Assembly (NCBI GenBank): GCA_023424785.1
Contig: JAFADP010000121.1
Span: 1-7,734, forward strand
Direction: 5' to 3'
DNA length: 7,734 nt
Source: Bacillota bacterium
GTDB lineage: Bacteria; Bacillota; Clostridia; Clostridiales; Clostridiaceae
The translations under genes were made by a program, and so were the position numbers. Every line of letters starts with the position of its first letter. Positions within the stretch are counted from its first letter, which is position 1. Positions 1-5,803 of this stretch are shown here, in pieces. Under the pieces are notes generated by a model that was not told the DNA's origin, made no database searches, and saw only the letters and a program-made list of their open reading frames with translations.

Positions 1-305
1 TGATTATAATGAATAATAATGCTCTTGGAATGGTTAGACAATGGCAAACTATATTCTATGAGGGAAGATATTCACAAACTACATTAAATAGACAAACTGA
101 TTTTGTTAAATTAGCTGAGGCTTTTGGTGCAAAAGGTTATAGAGTTACTGAAAAATCACAATTAGAAGATGTCCTTGAAAAAGCATTAGAAAGTCAAGAG
201 CCAGTGTTAATAGATTATGTAATAAATAATGATAAAAAGGTATTTCCTATGGTTGCACCAGGTGCTCCTATTAGTGAAATAATGACAGAAGAAGATTTTA
301 ATTAA
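1..305 (+). CDS. ilvB: Acetolactate synthase large subunit, C-terminal part (5' truncated by window edge)
   Basis: This is the last ~100 codons of a thiamine-diphosphate enzyme. The reading frame is open to the window edge, so the Met at position 9 is internal and not the start. The run NNNALGMVRQWQ followed by FYEGRYSQT is diagnostic of acetohydroxyacid synthase. The Asn pair is the end of the GDG-X(24-27)-NN ThDP/Mg-binding motif, whose GDG half lies outside the window, and the GMVRQW segment lies at the active site in this family. The tail (VFPMVAPGAPISEIM) matches the usual C-terminus. The enzyme condenses two pyruvates to acetolactate, or pyruvate with 2-oxobutyrate, in cytoplasmic branched-chain amino acid synthesis. 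A terminator follows 14 nt after the stop, so this is the last gene of its operon. No small regulatory subunit (ilvN) lies downstream in the window. An anabolic enzyme fits better than a catabolic one, but the full protein would be needed to exclude the latter. Confidence 0.93.
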   Translation, partial: IIMNNNALGMVRQWQTIFYEGRYSQTTLNRQTDFVKLAEAFGAKGYRVTEKSQLEDVLEKALESQEPVLIDYVINNDKKVFPMVAPGAPISEIMTEEDFN

Positions 306-319
306 TAAATATTTTATTT

Positions 320-357
320 TAGGTAGGTTATTATATTAGCCTACCTATTTTTGTTTT
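320..357 (+). terminator. Intrinsic terminator after ilvB
   Basis: An 8-bp perfect stem, TAGGTAGG (320-327) with CCTACCTA (340-347), closes a 12-nt loop. It is followed at once by TTTTT, G and TTTT (348-357). It lies 14 nt after the ilvB stop and should separate that operon from the marR-exporter operon. Confidence 0.9.
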
Positions 358-360
358 CAG

Positions 361-382
361 AATAGTTAGTGGACTAATTATT
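361..382. promoter_or_regulatory. Candidate distal MarR operator (TTAGT-GG-ACTAA palindrome)
   Basis: The core TTAGT-GG-ACTAA (366-377) is a perfect 5+5 palindrome around GG. With flanks AATA and TATT it becomes a 22-bp imperfect palindrome pairing at 9 of 11 positions. The outer half-sites TTAG and CTAA have the same sequence and spacing as in the palindrome at 512-531, about 150 bp downstream beside the marR start. Symmetric 16-22 bp sites are typical for dimeric MarR proteins. Binding by the neighbouring MarR is inferred from repetition and position. It begins just after the ilvB terminator. Confidence 0.55.
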
Positions 383-448
383 TTGAAAGCAAAATAGTTG
401 AATTTAATATGAAAAAATGAGCAATATAATATATAGTGGAGTATATTT

Positions 449-460
449 GTTTATATAAAC
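449..460. repeat. 12-bp perfect palindrome in the marR upstream region
   Basis: GTTTATATAAAC is a perfect inverted repeat with no spacer, lying between the two TTAG-N4-CTAA sites. Its sequence differs from theirs, so it may be a site for another protein. In DNA this AT-rich a 12-bp palindrome could also be chance. Confidence 0.3.
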
Positions 461-481
461 GTAATAAATGGTAGAAAAATA

Positions 482-510
482 TTGATAAATTAGCCTAAAG
501 GATATATTAT
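482..510 (+). promoter_or_regulatory. Sigma-A-type promoter of the marR-exporter operon
   Basis: TTGATA (482-487) is a -35 element with 5 of 6 consensus bases. It is followed after exactly 17 nt by TATTAT (505-510), a -10 element with 5 of 6. Transcription should start near 516-518, giving a leader of about 27 nt before the marR ATG. A short palindrome TTAGCCTAA (490-498) lies inside the spacer, and the larger TTAG-N4-CTAA palindrome covers the predicted start site. That arrangement suits autorepression by MarR. Confidence 0.7.
490..498. promoter_or_regulatory. Short TTAG-C-CTAA palindrome in the promoter spacer
   Basis: TTAGCCTAA carries the TTAG and CTAA half-sites of the two larger palindromes but with a 1-bp centre instead of 4 bp. 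It lies between the -35 and -10 elements. The changed spacing makes it a weaker operator candidate, since one MarR dimer may not bind both spacings equally. Confidence 0.3.
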
Positions 511-511
511 A

Positions 512-531
512 TTAATTAGGCGACTAATTAA
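512..531. promoter_or_regulatory. Candidate proximal MarR operator over the transcription start
   Basis: A 20-bp palindrome with 8-bp perfect arms, TTAATTAG and CTAATTAA, around the centre GCGA (9 of 10 positions pair). It begins 1 bp after the predicted -10 box and ends next to the ribosome binding site, so a bound protein would block the start of transcription. It shares TTAG-N4-CTAA with the palindrome at 361-382. The regulator gene begins 12 bp downstream, which makes autoregulation the simplest reading. Confidence 0.6.
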
Positions 532-543
532 AAGGAGGTAATT

Positions 544-1023
544 ATGGAGAGTTTATCAGAAGATTCATTACATTTAATTTTAATGAGAGTTATAAGACTA
601 CATCATTCAAGAACTCAATCTCTTTTAGATAATACGGGAATATATCCTGGACAGCCACCCTTACTTTTTGAATTATTTAAGAAAAATGGTAGAAGCCAAA
701 AAGAATTAGCTGATTCATTAAAAGTAAAACCAGCTACAATTAATGTAACAATAAAGAGATTAGAAAAGACCGGGTTTATACTAAGAAAAAACGATGAAAA
801 GGATCAAAGAATGACTAGAATTTTTCTTACAGATAAGGGCCAAAATATTTGTAATGAATTATTGAGAATTAATAAACAGATAGAAGAAGAGTGTTTCTAT
901 GGTTTCACTATAGAAGAAAAAGTACTTTTGCGTAGATTATTAATTCAGGTTAAAGAAAATCTTTTAAAGGTATCTACTGTTGACAATAACCTTTGTCACT
1001 GTAGAAATGATAAGAAAATATAA
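544..1023 (+). CDS. MarR-family winged helix-turn-helix transcriptional regulator
   Basis: A 159-residue protein of usual MarR size (140-160), predicted to be a cytoplasmic DNA-binding dimer. An N-terminal dimerisation helix (about 5-30) precedes the winged HTH. The HTH is at about 51-77 (RSQKELADSLKVKPATINVTIKRLEKTGF). The wing at about 80-96 ends in RIFLTDKG and keeps the family's acidic/Arg pattern (D84, D87, R89). A C-terminal dimerisation helix spans about 100-142. The start is supported by a strong AAAGGAGGT ribosome binding site ending 4 nt before the ATG. An unusual tail follows, with C151-H152-C153; other cysteines are C103 and C117. The gene is first in the operon, 12 nt ahead of the exporter genes, and palindromes flank its promoter. 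It is therefore most likely the local repressor of the pump and of itself, released by a ligand or, given the Cys/His tail, perhaps by metal or thiol chemistry. The ligand cannot be read from the sequence. Confidence 0.92.
   Translation: MESLSEDSLHLILMRVIRLHHSRTQSLLDNTGIYPGQPPLLFELFKKNGRSQKELADSLKVKPATINVTIKRLEKTGFILRKNDEKDQRMTRIFLTDKGQNICNELLRINKQIEEECFYGFTIEEKVLLRRLLIQVKENLLKVSTVDNNLCHCRNDKKI
980..1007 (+). promoter_or_regulatory. Possible internal promoter ahead of the exporter genes
   Basis: A perfect consensus -35, TTGACA (980-985), is followed after 16 nt by TAGAAA (1002-1007), which has 4 of 6 -10 bases. It lies inside the last codons of marR. A start near 1014 would leave a leader of about 22 nt that still contains the exporter ribosome binding site at 1022-1028. 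The -10 is mediocre and coding constraint could have produced the match. Confidence 0.3.
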
Positions 1024-1035
1024 AGGAGATAGTAT

Positions 1036-3291
1036 ATGGGAAAATTACTTAAGTATTTGAAGAAATCAGTAGGACCTATATTAATTATATTAGTACTATT
1101 AATAATACAAGCGTTTTGTGACCTTGCATTACCAGATTATACATCTAATATTGTTAATGTAGGTATACAACAAGGGGGGATAGAAAGTACTATTCCTGAA
1201 GTTATTAGAGCAAGCGAAATGGACAAGATATTACTATTTGTCTCTGATGATGATAAAGAGTATATATTAGATAATTATAAATTACTTAATAGTGAATCAT
1301 TAAATAAAGATGAGTTAAAAGAATATGAAAAAGATTATCCTATAATAAAAGAAGACTCTCTTTATAAGCTAGATACAAAAGATGAAGAGAAAATTGATAA
1401 ATTAAAATCTATATTTGAAAAACCAATGTTAATTGTTTCTGGTTTTGAAAAAGATAGTGATGAAGTTAAAGAAATGAAAGAAAATATTATTAGTAGTTTA
1501 CCACCACAAATGACTCAAGGTGGAGATGTTGAAATATTTGAAGCATTTTCTATTATGTCATCAGAACAGTTAAATCAAATAACATCACAAATGAATGAAC
1601 AATTTGATGAAATGCCAGAAAGTATATTAGATCAAGGGGCTATTTCTTATTTAAAAGGTGAATATGAATCTATAGGTATAGATGTGGATAAAAATCAAAG
1701 AAACTATATATTTTTAGCTGGTGCTAAAATGTTAGGAGTAGCACTTATAAGTGCGACAATGGCTATATTAGTTGGATTTATAGCATCTAAAGTTGCTGCT
1801 AATACATCAAGAGAACTTAGAAGTGATGTATTTAAAAAGGTTATGAGTTTTTCAAGTGCAGAGATGGATAAATTCTCTACAGCGTCTTTAATAACTCGTA
1901 GTACTAATGACATTCAGCAAATACAAATGGTTATTGTAATGTTACTTAGAATGGTATTATATGCTCCAATTCTAGGACTTGGTGGAGTACTTAAAGTTTT
2001 AAGTACAGAAACATCAATGACATGGATTATAGCATTAGCAGTAGGAGTAATAATTGCTATAGTATTTGTACTATTTTTAACTGTTATGCCAAAGTTTAAA
2101 ATAGTTCAAAAGTTAGTTGATAGAGTAAATTTAGTTGCGCGTGAAATAATTACTGGTATTCCTGTTATTCGTGCATTTAGTACACAAAAACATGAAGAAG
2201 AAAGATTTGATGTTGCTAATAAAGCTTTAACAAGAACTAATCTTTTTGTAAATAGAATAATGTCAGGTATGATGCCTTTAATGATGTTTATAATGAATGG
2301 TGTAACATTACTTATAGTTTGGAATGGTGCTAAGGGTGTAGATTCAGGAGCAATGCAAGTTGGAGACATGATGGCATTTATTCAATATGCTATGCAAATA
2401 ATAATGTCATTCTTAATGATAACAATGGTTTCAATAATGCTTCCAAGAGCAGCTGTATCAGCAGTTCGTGTTGATGAAATATTAACAACAGATCCAACAA
2501 TAAAAGATATGGATGATTTAGAAGACTTTAAAGATAGTGAAAGAGGAATTGTTGAGTTTAAAAATGTTTCATTTAGATATCCAGATGCAGATGAAGATGT
2601 ATTAACAGATATATCATTTACTGCAAAGCCTGGTGAAACTACTGCATTTATAGGAAGTACTGGTAGTGGTAAATCAACATTAATTAATTTAATTCCACGT
2701 TTCTTTGATGTAACAAGTGGAGAAATACTAGTTGATGGTGTTGATATAAGAAAGGTTTCTCAACATGATTTAAGAGATAAGATAGGTTACGTACCACAAA
2801 AAGGAGTTCTATTCTCTGGTACTATAGAATCAAATATTAAATATGGTAAAGATGATGCTACAATGAGCGAGGTAGAAAAAGCTGCACAAATAGCTCAAGC
2901 TACAGAATTCATAGATACTAAACCAGATAAATTTGAAACACAAATAGCTCAAGGTGGTACTAATGTATCTGGGGGACAAAAACAAAGATTATCTATTGCA
3001 AGAGCTGTAGCTAAGAATCCAGATATATATATATTTGATGATAGTTTCTCAGCACTTGACTTTAAGACAGATGCAACATTACGTAAGGCTTTAAAGAAAG
3101 AAACAGGAAATAGTACAGTATTAATAGTAGCTCAAAGAATAAGCACAATATTAAATGCTGAACAAATAATAGTTCTTGATGAAGGAAAGATTGTTGGAAA
3201 GGGAACACATAAAGAGCTTTTAAAAGATTGTGAGGTATACAAGCAAATAGCTCTATCACAACTTTCAAAGGAGGAGCTAGACAATGAGTAA
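1036..3291 (+). CDS. Heterodimeric ABC exporter, subunit A (permease-ATPase with degenerate catalytic residues and large extracytoplasmic loop)
   Basis: A 751-residue ABC half-transporter with a type IV exporter fold. TM1 is at about 13-32, then an extracytoplasmic insertion at about 33-222. TM2 is at about 223-250, TM3 297-320, TM4 328-350, TM5 408-432 and TM6 445-470. The nucleotide-binding domain spans about 505-735: A-loop Y515, Walker A GSTGSGKST (540-548, K546), Q-loop Q588, signature VSGGQ (644-648), Walker B IYIFDD (664-669) and D-loop SALD (672-675). Two catalytic residues are replaced: D669 stands for the usual Glu, and the H-loop reads AQR with Q700 for His. Similar losses mark the degenerate subunit of heterodimeric multidrug exporters such as TM287/288, BmrCD and LmrCD. 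The protein is longer than the usual 580-600 residues because of the TM1-TM2 loop. AAAGGAG (1022-1028) supports the start. It overlaps its partner gene by 8 nt. It probably exports a drug-like or lipophilic compound or a peptide; the substrate is unknown. Confidence 0.93.
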   Translation: MGKLLKYLKKSVGPILIILVLLIIQAFCDLALPDYTSNIVNVGIQQGGIESTIPEVIRASEMDKILLFVSDDDKEYILDNYKLLNSESLNKDELKEYEKDYPIIKEDSLYKLDTKDEEKIDKLKSIFEKPMLIVSGFEKDSDEVKEMKENIISSLPPQMTQGGDVEIFEAFSIMSSEQLNQITSQMNEQFDEMPESILDQGAISYLKGEYESIGIDVDKNQRNYIFLAGAKMLGVALISATMAILVGFIASKVAANTSRELRSDVFKKVMSFSSAEMDKFSTASLITRSTNDIQQIQMVIVMLLRMVLYAPILGLGGVLKVLSTETSMTWIIALAVGVIIAIVFVLFLTVMPKFKIVQKLVDRVNLVAREIITGIPVIRAFSTQKHEEERFDVANKALTRTNLFVNRIMSGMMPLMMFIMNGVTLLIVWNGAKGVDSGAMQVGDMMAFIQYAMQIIMSFLMITMVSIMLPRAAVSAVRVDEILTTDPTIKDMDDLEDFKDSERGIVEFKNVSFRYPDADEDVLTDISFTAKPGETTAFIGSTGSGKSTLINLIPRFFDVTSGEILVDGVDIRKVSQHDLRDKIGYVPQKGVLFSGTIESNIKYGKDDATMSEVEKAAQIAQATEFIDTKPDKFETQIAQGGTNVSGGQKQRLSIARAVAKNPDIYIFDDSFSALDFKTDATLRKALKKETGNSTVLIVAQRISTILNAEQIIVLDEGKIVGKGTHKELLKDCEVYKQIALSQLSKEELDNE

Positions 3292-5161
3292 TGATAGAAA
3301 AGTAAAAAGAGGTCCTATGAGAGGTCATGGTCCTATGGGTGGTCATGGTCCTATGGGAGCAGGAGAAAAGGCAAAGAATTTTAAAGGAACTATATCAAAG
3401 CTTCTAAAAGAAATGAGTGCTTTTAAAGTTTCATTAATTGGTGTAATAATATTTGCAATAGGAAGTGCTATATTTTCTATTGTTGGACCTAAAATTTTAG
3501 GTAATGCAACTACAGAAATATTCAATGGATTAGTAGGGAAGATTTCTGGTACTGGTGAAGGTATTAATTTTGATAAAATAAGAAATATACTTCTAATATT
3601 ATTAGCATTATATTTAATAAGTTTACTATTCTCATTTATTCAAGGATACTTAATGAGTGGAGTATCACAAAAGATGTGTTACAACCTAAGAAAAGAGCTA
3701 TCTGAAAAAATAAATAGAATGCCAATGAAATATTTTGATACAAAGACACATGGTGAAGTACTATCTAGATTTACAAATGATATTGATACATTAGGACAAA
3801 GTTTAAATCAAAGTGTTACACAGTTAATAACATCTGTAACAACAGTAATAGGTATCTTAGTAATGATGTTATCTATAAGCGTACCAATGACATTTGTTGC
3901 AATAATAGTACTTCCAATATCAATGATATTTATATCAACTATAGTAAAAAGATCTCAAAAATACTTTAAATCACAACAAGAATATCTAGGTCATGTTAAT
4001 GGCCAAGTAGAAGAAATTTATAGTGGTCATAATGTAGTTAAAGTATTTAATGGAGAAGATAAAGCAATATCAGAATTTGATAAAATGAATGATACTTTAT
4101 ATGATTCAGCATGGAAATCTCAATTTTTATCAGGTATGATGATGCCTATTATGCAATTTGTAGGAAACTTAGGATATGTTGCAGTTGCTATAATGGGAGG
4201 ATATTTAGCTATTAAGAAAACAATAGAAGTTGGAGATATTCAATCATTTATACAATATGTAAGAAGCTTTACTCAACCTATAGCTCAAGGTGCTCAAGTA
4301 GCTAATATGTTACAGTCTACAGCAGCTGCTGCAGAAAGAGTATTTGAATTCTTAGAAGAAGAAGAGGAAGATCAATTTGCAGAAAATCCAGTTCATATAG
4401 ATGGACTTGAAGGAAGTGTTGAGTTTAAAGATGTTCACTTTGGATATAATGAAGATAAAATAATCATAAATGATTTTAGTGCTAAAGTTAAGCCAGGACA
4501 AAAAATTGCTATAGTTGGACCAACAGGTGCAGGTAAAACTACTATGATTAAGCTTCTAATGAGATTTTATGATGTAAATAGTGGTGAAATATTAATAGAT
4601 GGACATAATATTAAGGATTTCAATCGTACAGAATTAAGAGAAATGTTTGGAATGGTATTACAAGATACATGGTTATTTAATGGAAGTATAAAAGATAATA
4701 TAAGATATGGAAAACTAGATGCTACTGATGAGGAAGTAATAGAAGCAGCAAAAGCAGCACACGTACATCATTTTATAAAGACACTTCCAGGTGGATATAA
4801 CATGGAATTAAATGAAGAAGCAAGTAACGTATCACAAGGGCAAAAACAATTATTAACAATAGCTAGAGCAATTTTAGCAGATCCAAAGATACTTATACTT
4901 GATGAAGCTACAAGTTCAGTAGATACAAGAACAGAAGTGTTAATTCAAAAGGCTATGGATAATCTTATGAAGGGAAGAACTAGCTTTATAATTGCACATA
5001 GATTATCAACAATTAAAGATGCTGATTTAATATTAGTTATGAAAGATGGAGATATAGTAGAACAAGGAAATCATGAAGAATTACTTGCTGCAAATGGATT
5101 CTATGCAAATCTTTATAATTCACAATTTGAAAAATCAGAAGATATTGAAGAAGCAATTTAG
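3284..5161 (+). CDS. Heterodimeric ABC exporter, subunit B (permease-ATPase with catalytic Glu and His)
   Basis: A 625-residue ABC half-transporter, the partner of the preceding subunit. The cytoplasmic N-terminus (1-35) is rich in Gly, His, Pro and Met, with a tandem GHGPMG repeat. TM segments lie at about 48-68, 101-123, 180-200, 203-222, 285-307 and 316-340. The ATPase domain spans about 378-610: A-loop Y388, Walker A GPTGAGKTT (412-420, K418), Q-loop Q460, signature VSQGQ (516-520), Walker B LILDE (537-541) with catalytic E541, D-loop SSVD (544-547) and H-loop H572. The signature has Gln for the first Gly of SGGQ. Its Glu and His should pair with the good signature of subunit A to form the single hydrolytic site, while its own poor signature completes the degenerate one. 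The start lies inside the end of the upstream gene (ATGAGTAA overlap), with AAAGGAGG (3267-3274) nine nt upstream. This suggests coupled translation and equal amounts of both subunits. A terminator follows. Confidence 0.93.
   Translation: MSNDRKVKRGPMRGHGPMGGHGPMGAGEKAKNFKGTISKLLKEMSAFKVSLIGVIIFAIGSAIFSIVGPKILGNATTEIFNGLVGKISGTGEGINFDKIRNILLILLALYLISLLFSFIQGYLMSGVSQKMCYNLRKELSEKINRMPMKYFDTKTHGEVLSRFTNDIDTLGQSLNQSVTQLITSVTTVIGILVMMLSISVPMTFVAIIVLPISMIFISTIVKRSQKYFKSQQEYLGHVNGQVEEIYSGHNVVKVFNGEDKAISEFDKMNDTLYDSAWKSQFLSGMMMPIMQFVGNLGYVAVAIMGGYLAIKKTIEVGDIQSFIQYVRSFTQPIAQGAQVANMLQSTAAAAERVFEFLEEEEEDQFAENPVHIDGLEGSVEFKDVHFGYNEDKIIINDFSAKVKPGQKIAIVGPTGAGKTTMIKLLMRFYDVNSGEILIDGHNIKDFNRTELREMFGMVLQDTWLFNGSIKDNIRYGKLDATDEEVIEAAKAAHVHHFIKTLPGGYNMELNEEASNVSQGQKQLLTIARAILADPKILILDEATSSVDTRTEVLIQKAMDNLMKGRTSFIIAHRLSTIKDADLILVMKDGDIVEQGNHEELLAANGFYANLYNSQFEKSEDIEEAI
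3323..3357 (+). repeat. Two-copy 17-bp direct repeat encoding Gly-His-Gly-Pro-Met
   Basis: GGTCATGGTCCTATGGG occurs twice exactly (3323-3339 and 3341-3357) with an 18-bp period, so each unit adds six residues in frame. A partial unit, GGTCCTATG at 3311-3319, precedes it. The units encode GHGPMG near the N-terminus of exporter subunit B. The identity at DNA level points to recent duplication or slippage in a flexible tail. Confidence 0.8.
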
Positions 5162-5169
5162 ATAAAAGA

Positions 5170-5210
5170 AAAGTACTGAGCCTTTATTAAGGTAAGGTAC
5201 TTTCTTTTTT
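5170..5210 (+). terminator. Intrinsic terminator of the marR-exporter operon
   Basis: The outer stem AAAGTAC (5170-5176) pairs with GTACTTT (5197-5203). A symmetric 4-nt internal loop leads to an inner stem CCTT/AAGG (5181-5184/5189-5192) with loop TATT. The U-rich tract TTTCTTTTTT (5201-5210) overlaps and follows the stem. It begins 9 nt after the stop of exporter subunit B. Confidence 0.85.
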
Positions 5211-5262
5211 ATATCAATGATAGTATATTAATGAATAAGTTAGAGTTTTTTAGGAGTAAATA

Positions 5263-5502
5263 ATGAATTATGTATATATAATAAGATGTGGAGATGGAAG
5301 TCTATATACTGGATGGACTAATAATTTAGAAAAAAGATTTAAAGCTCATTGTGAAGGTAAGGGGGCTAAATATACTAGAGGAAGAGGACCATTAGAGCTA
5401 GTTTATTATGAAACTTTTGAAGATAAAATTGAAGCTATGAAAAGGGAATATGAAATAAAACAATTAAGCAAATTAAAAAAAGAGGATCTCTTAAAAAAAT
5501 AG
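5263..5502 (+). CDS. GIY-YIG domain protein, UPF0213 family (YhbQ/YazA-like)
   Basis: A 79-residue single-domain protein, the usual length for this family. The family's version of the GIY...YIG motif is seen as YVYII (3-7) and SLYTGWT (13-19). It is followed by the expected catalytic-site Arg in LEKRF (R25), H29, the conserved GKGAKYTRGRGPLELVYYE block (32-50) and a helix with the likely metal-binding Glu (E62) before IKQLSKLKK. The GIY-YIG fold is a nuclease domain. Members of this small stand-alone family have been linked to DNA processing, but their cellular role is not settled, so nuclease activity here is an inference from intact residues. There is no signal peptide. AGGAG (5252-5256) lies six nt before the ATG. 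It follows the exporter terminator, and no strong promoter is visible in the 52-nt gap. No terminator is visible after it, so its transcript may run into the glmS leader. Confidence 0.88.
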   Translation: MNYVYIIRCGDGSLYTGWTNNLEKRFKAHCEGKGAKYTRGRGPLELVYYETFEDKIEAMKREYEIKQLSKLKKEDLLKK

Positions 5503-5538
5503 TGACAAAATTTTAATACTTTTCATAAAGAATAGATA

Positions 5539-5566
5539 TAGACAATAAATTTTAATATGGTAGAAT
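5539..5566 (+). promoter_or_regulatory. glmS: Likely glmS promoter
   Basis: TAGACA (5539-5544), a -35 with 4 of 6 consensus bases, is followed after 16 nt by TAGAAT (5561-5566), a -10 with 5 of 6. A TG dinucleotide at 5558-5559 sits at the extended -10 position. Transcription would start near 5573. This gives about 70 nt before the ribozyme cleavage site and a leader of about 330 nt in all. It is the best match in the gap, but start-site mapping was not possible. Confidence 0.5.
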
Positions 5567-5609
5567 AATTGATATCAGGCATAAAGTTTAGAAATATAGG
5601 GAGTGGTTA

Positions 5610-5630
5610 ATGACAGTAAACAAAGAATAA
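5610..5630 (+). CDS. Possible 6-codon upstream ORF in the glmS leader (MTVNKE)
   Basis: ATG at 5610 is followed by five sense codons and TAA. A plausible ribosome binding site, AGGGAG (5598-5603), lies six nt upstream. The stop codon ends 15 nt before the ribozyme cleavage site, so a terminating ribosome would reach the edge of the ribozyme. The peptide itself shows no known function. An ORF this short could be chance; the SD match and position are the only support. Confidence 0.25.
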   Translation: MTVNKE

Positions 5631-5642
5631 AATAAAAAAATT

Positions 5643-5800
5643 AAAGCGCCAGGACAATAACTATAAAAAATAGTATTGTTGACGAGGATGGGGAGTATCG
5701 AATTTTCGGCGGATGCCCCACGGTATATGCACTACCGATAAAGGTTGGCAAAATTGAAAAGTAATTTTCATTACAAATTCAACTAGGTGTAGAACCTTCA
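5643..5800 (+). ncRNA. glmS: glmS ribozyme (glucosamine-6-phosphate-activated self-cleaving riboswitch)
   Basis: The conserved core is clearly present: AGCGCCAGGAC at 5645-5655, then GACGAGGATGGGG (5681-5693), GTATCGAATTTTCGGCGGA (5695-5713) and GCCCCACGG (5715-5723). Self-cleavage is expected between A5645 and G5646. Visible helices are P1 (ACAATA 5654-5659 with TATTGT 5674-5679, extended by CTAT/ATAG), a P2-type GGGG/CCCC pairing (5690-5693/5716-5719), a short P3 (CGGTA 5721-5725 with TACCG 5733-5737) and P4 (AAGGTT 5741-5746 with AACCTT 5793-5798). The P4 arm is capped by stacked TTGAA/TTCAA and GTAAT/ATTAC stems. In this family, glucosamine-6-phosphate acts as a cofactor for cleavage. The downstream fragment has a 5'-OH and is degraded, which lowers glmS expression when product is plentiful. 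The 3' boundary is approximate. Confidence 0.95.
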
Positions 5801-5803
5801 TAT

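Noticed and set aside
425..430. TATAAT box at 425-430 as the marR promoter
   Set aside because: The -10 match is perfect, but no acceptable -35 lies 16-18 nt upstream (TTGAAT at 398-403 is 21 nt away). The pair at 482/505 is much better, though a weak second promoter is not excluded.
1704..2369. Minus-strand open frames of 69 and 87 codons inside exporter subunit A
   Set aside because: They lie opposite strongly supported membrane-domain coding sequence, lack recognisable domains, and their hydrophobic character mirrors the sense-strand TM codons.
3062..3525. Minus-strand open frames of 94 and 60 codons over the junction of the two exporter genes
   Set aside because: They overlap conserved ATPase and N-terminal coding regions of two certain genes and resemble nothing known; treated as antisense shadows.
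5475..5499. Minus-strand terminator-like hairpin (AAGAG/CTCTT flanked by A runs) at the end of the GIY-YIG gene
   Set aside because: The stem is only 5 bp with a 3-nt loop, it lies in Lys codons, and no minus-strand gene needs a terminator here. On the + strand no T run follows.
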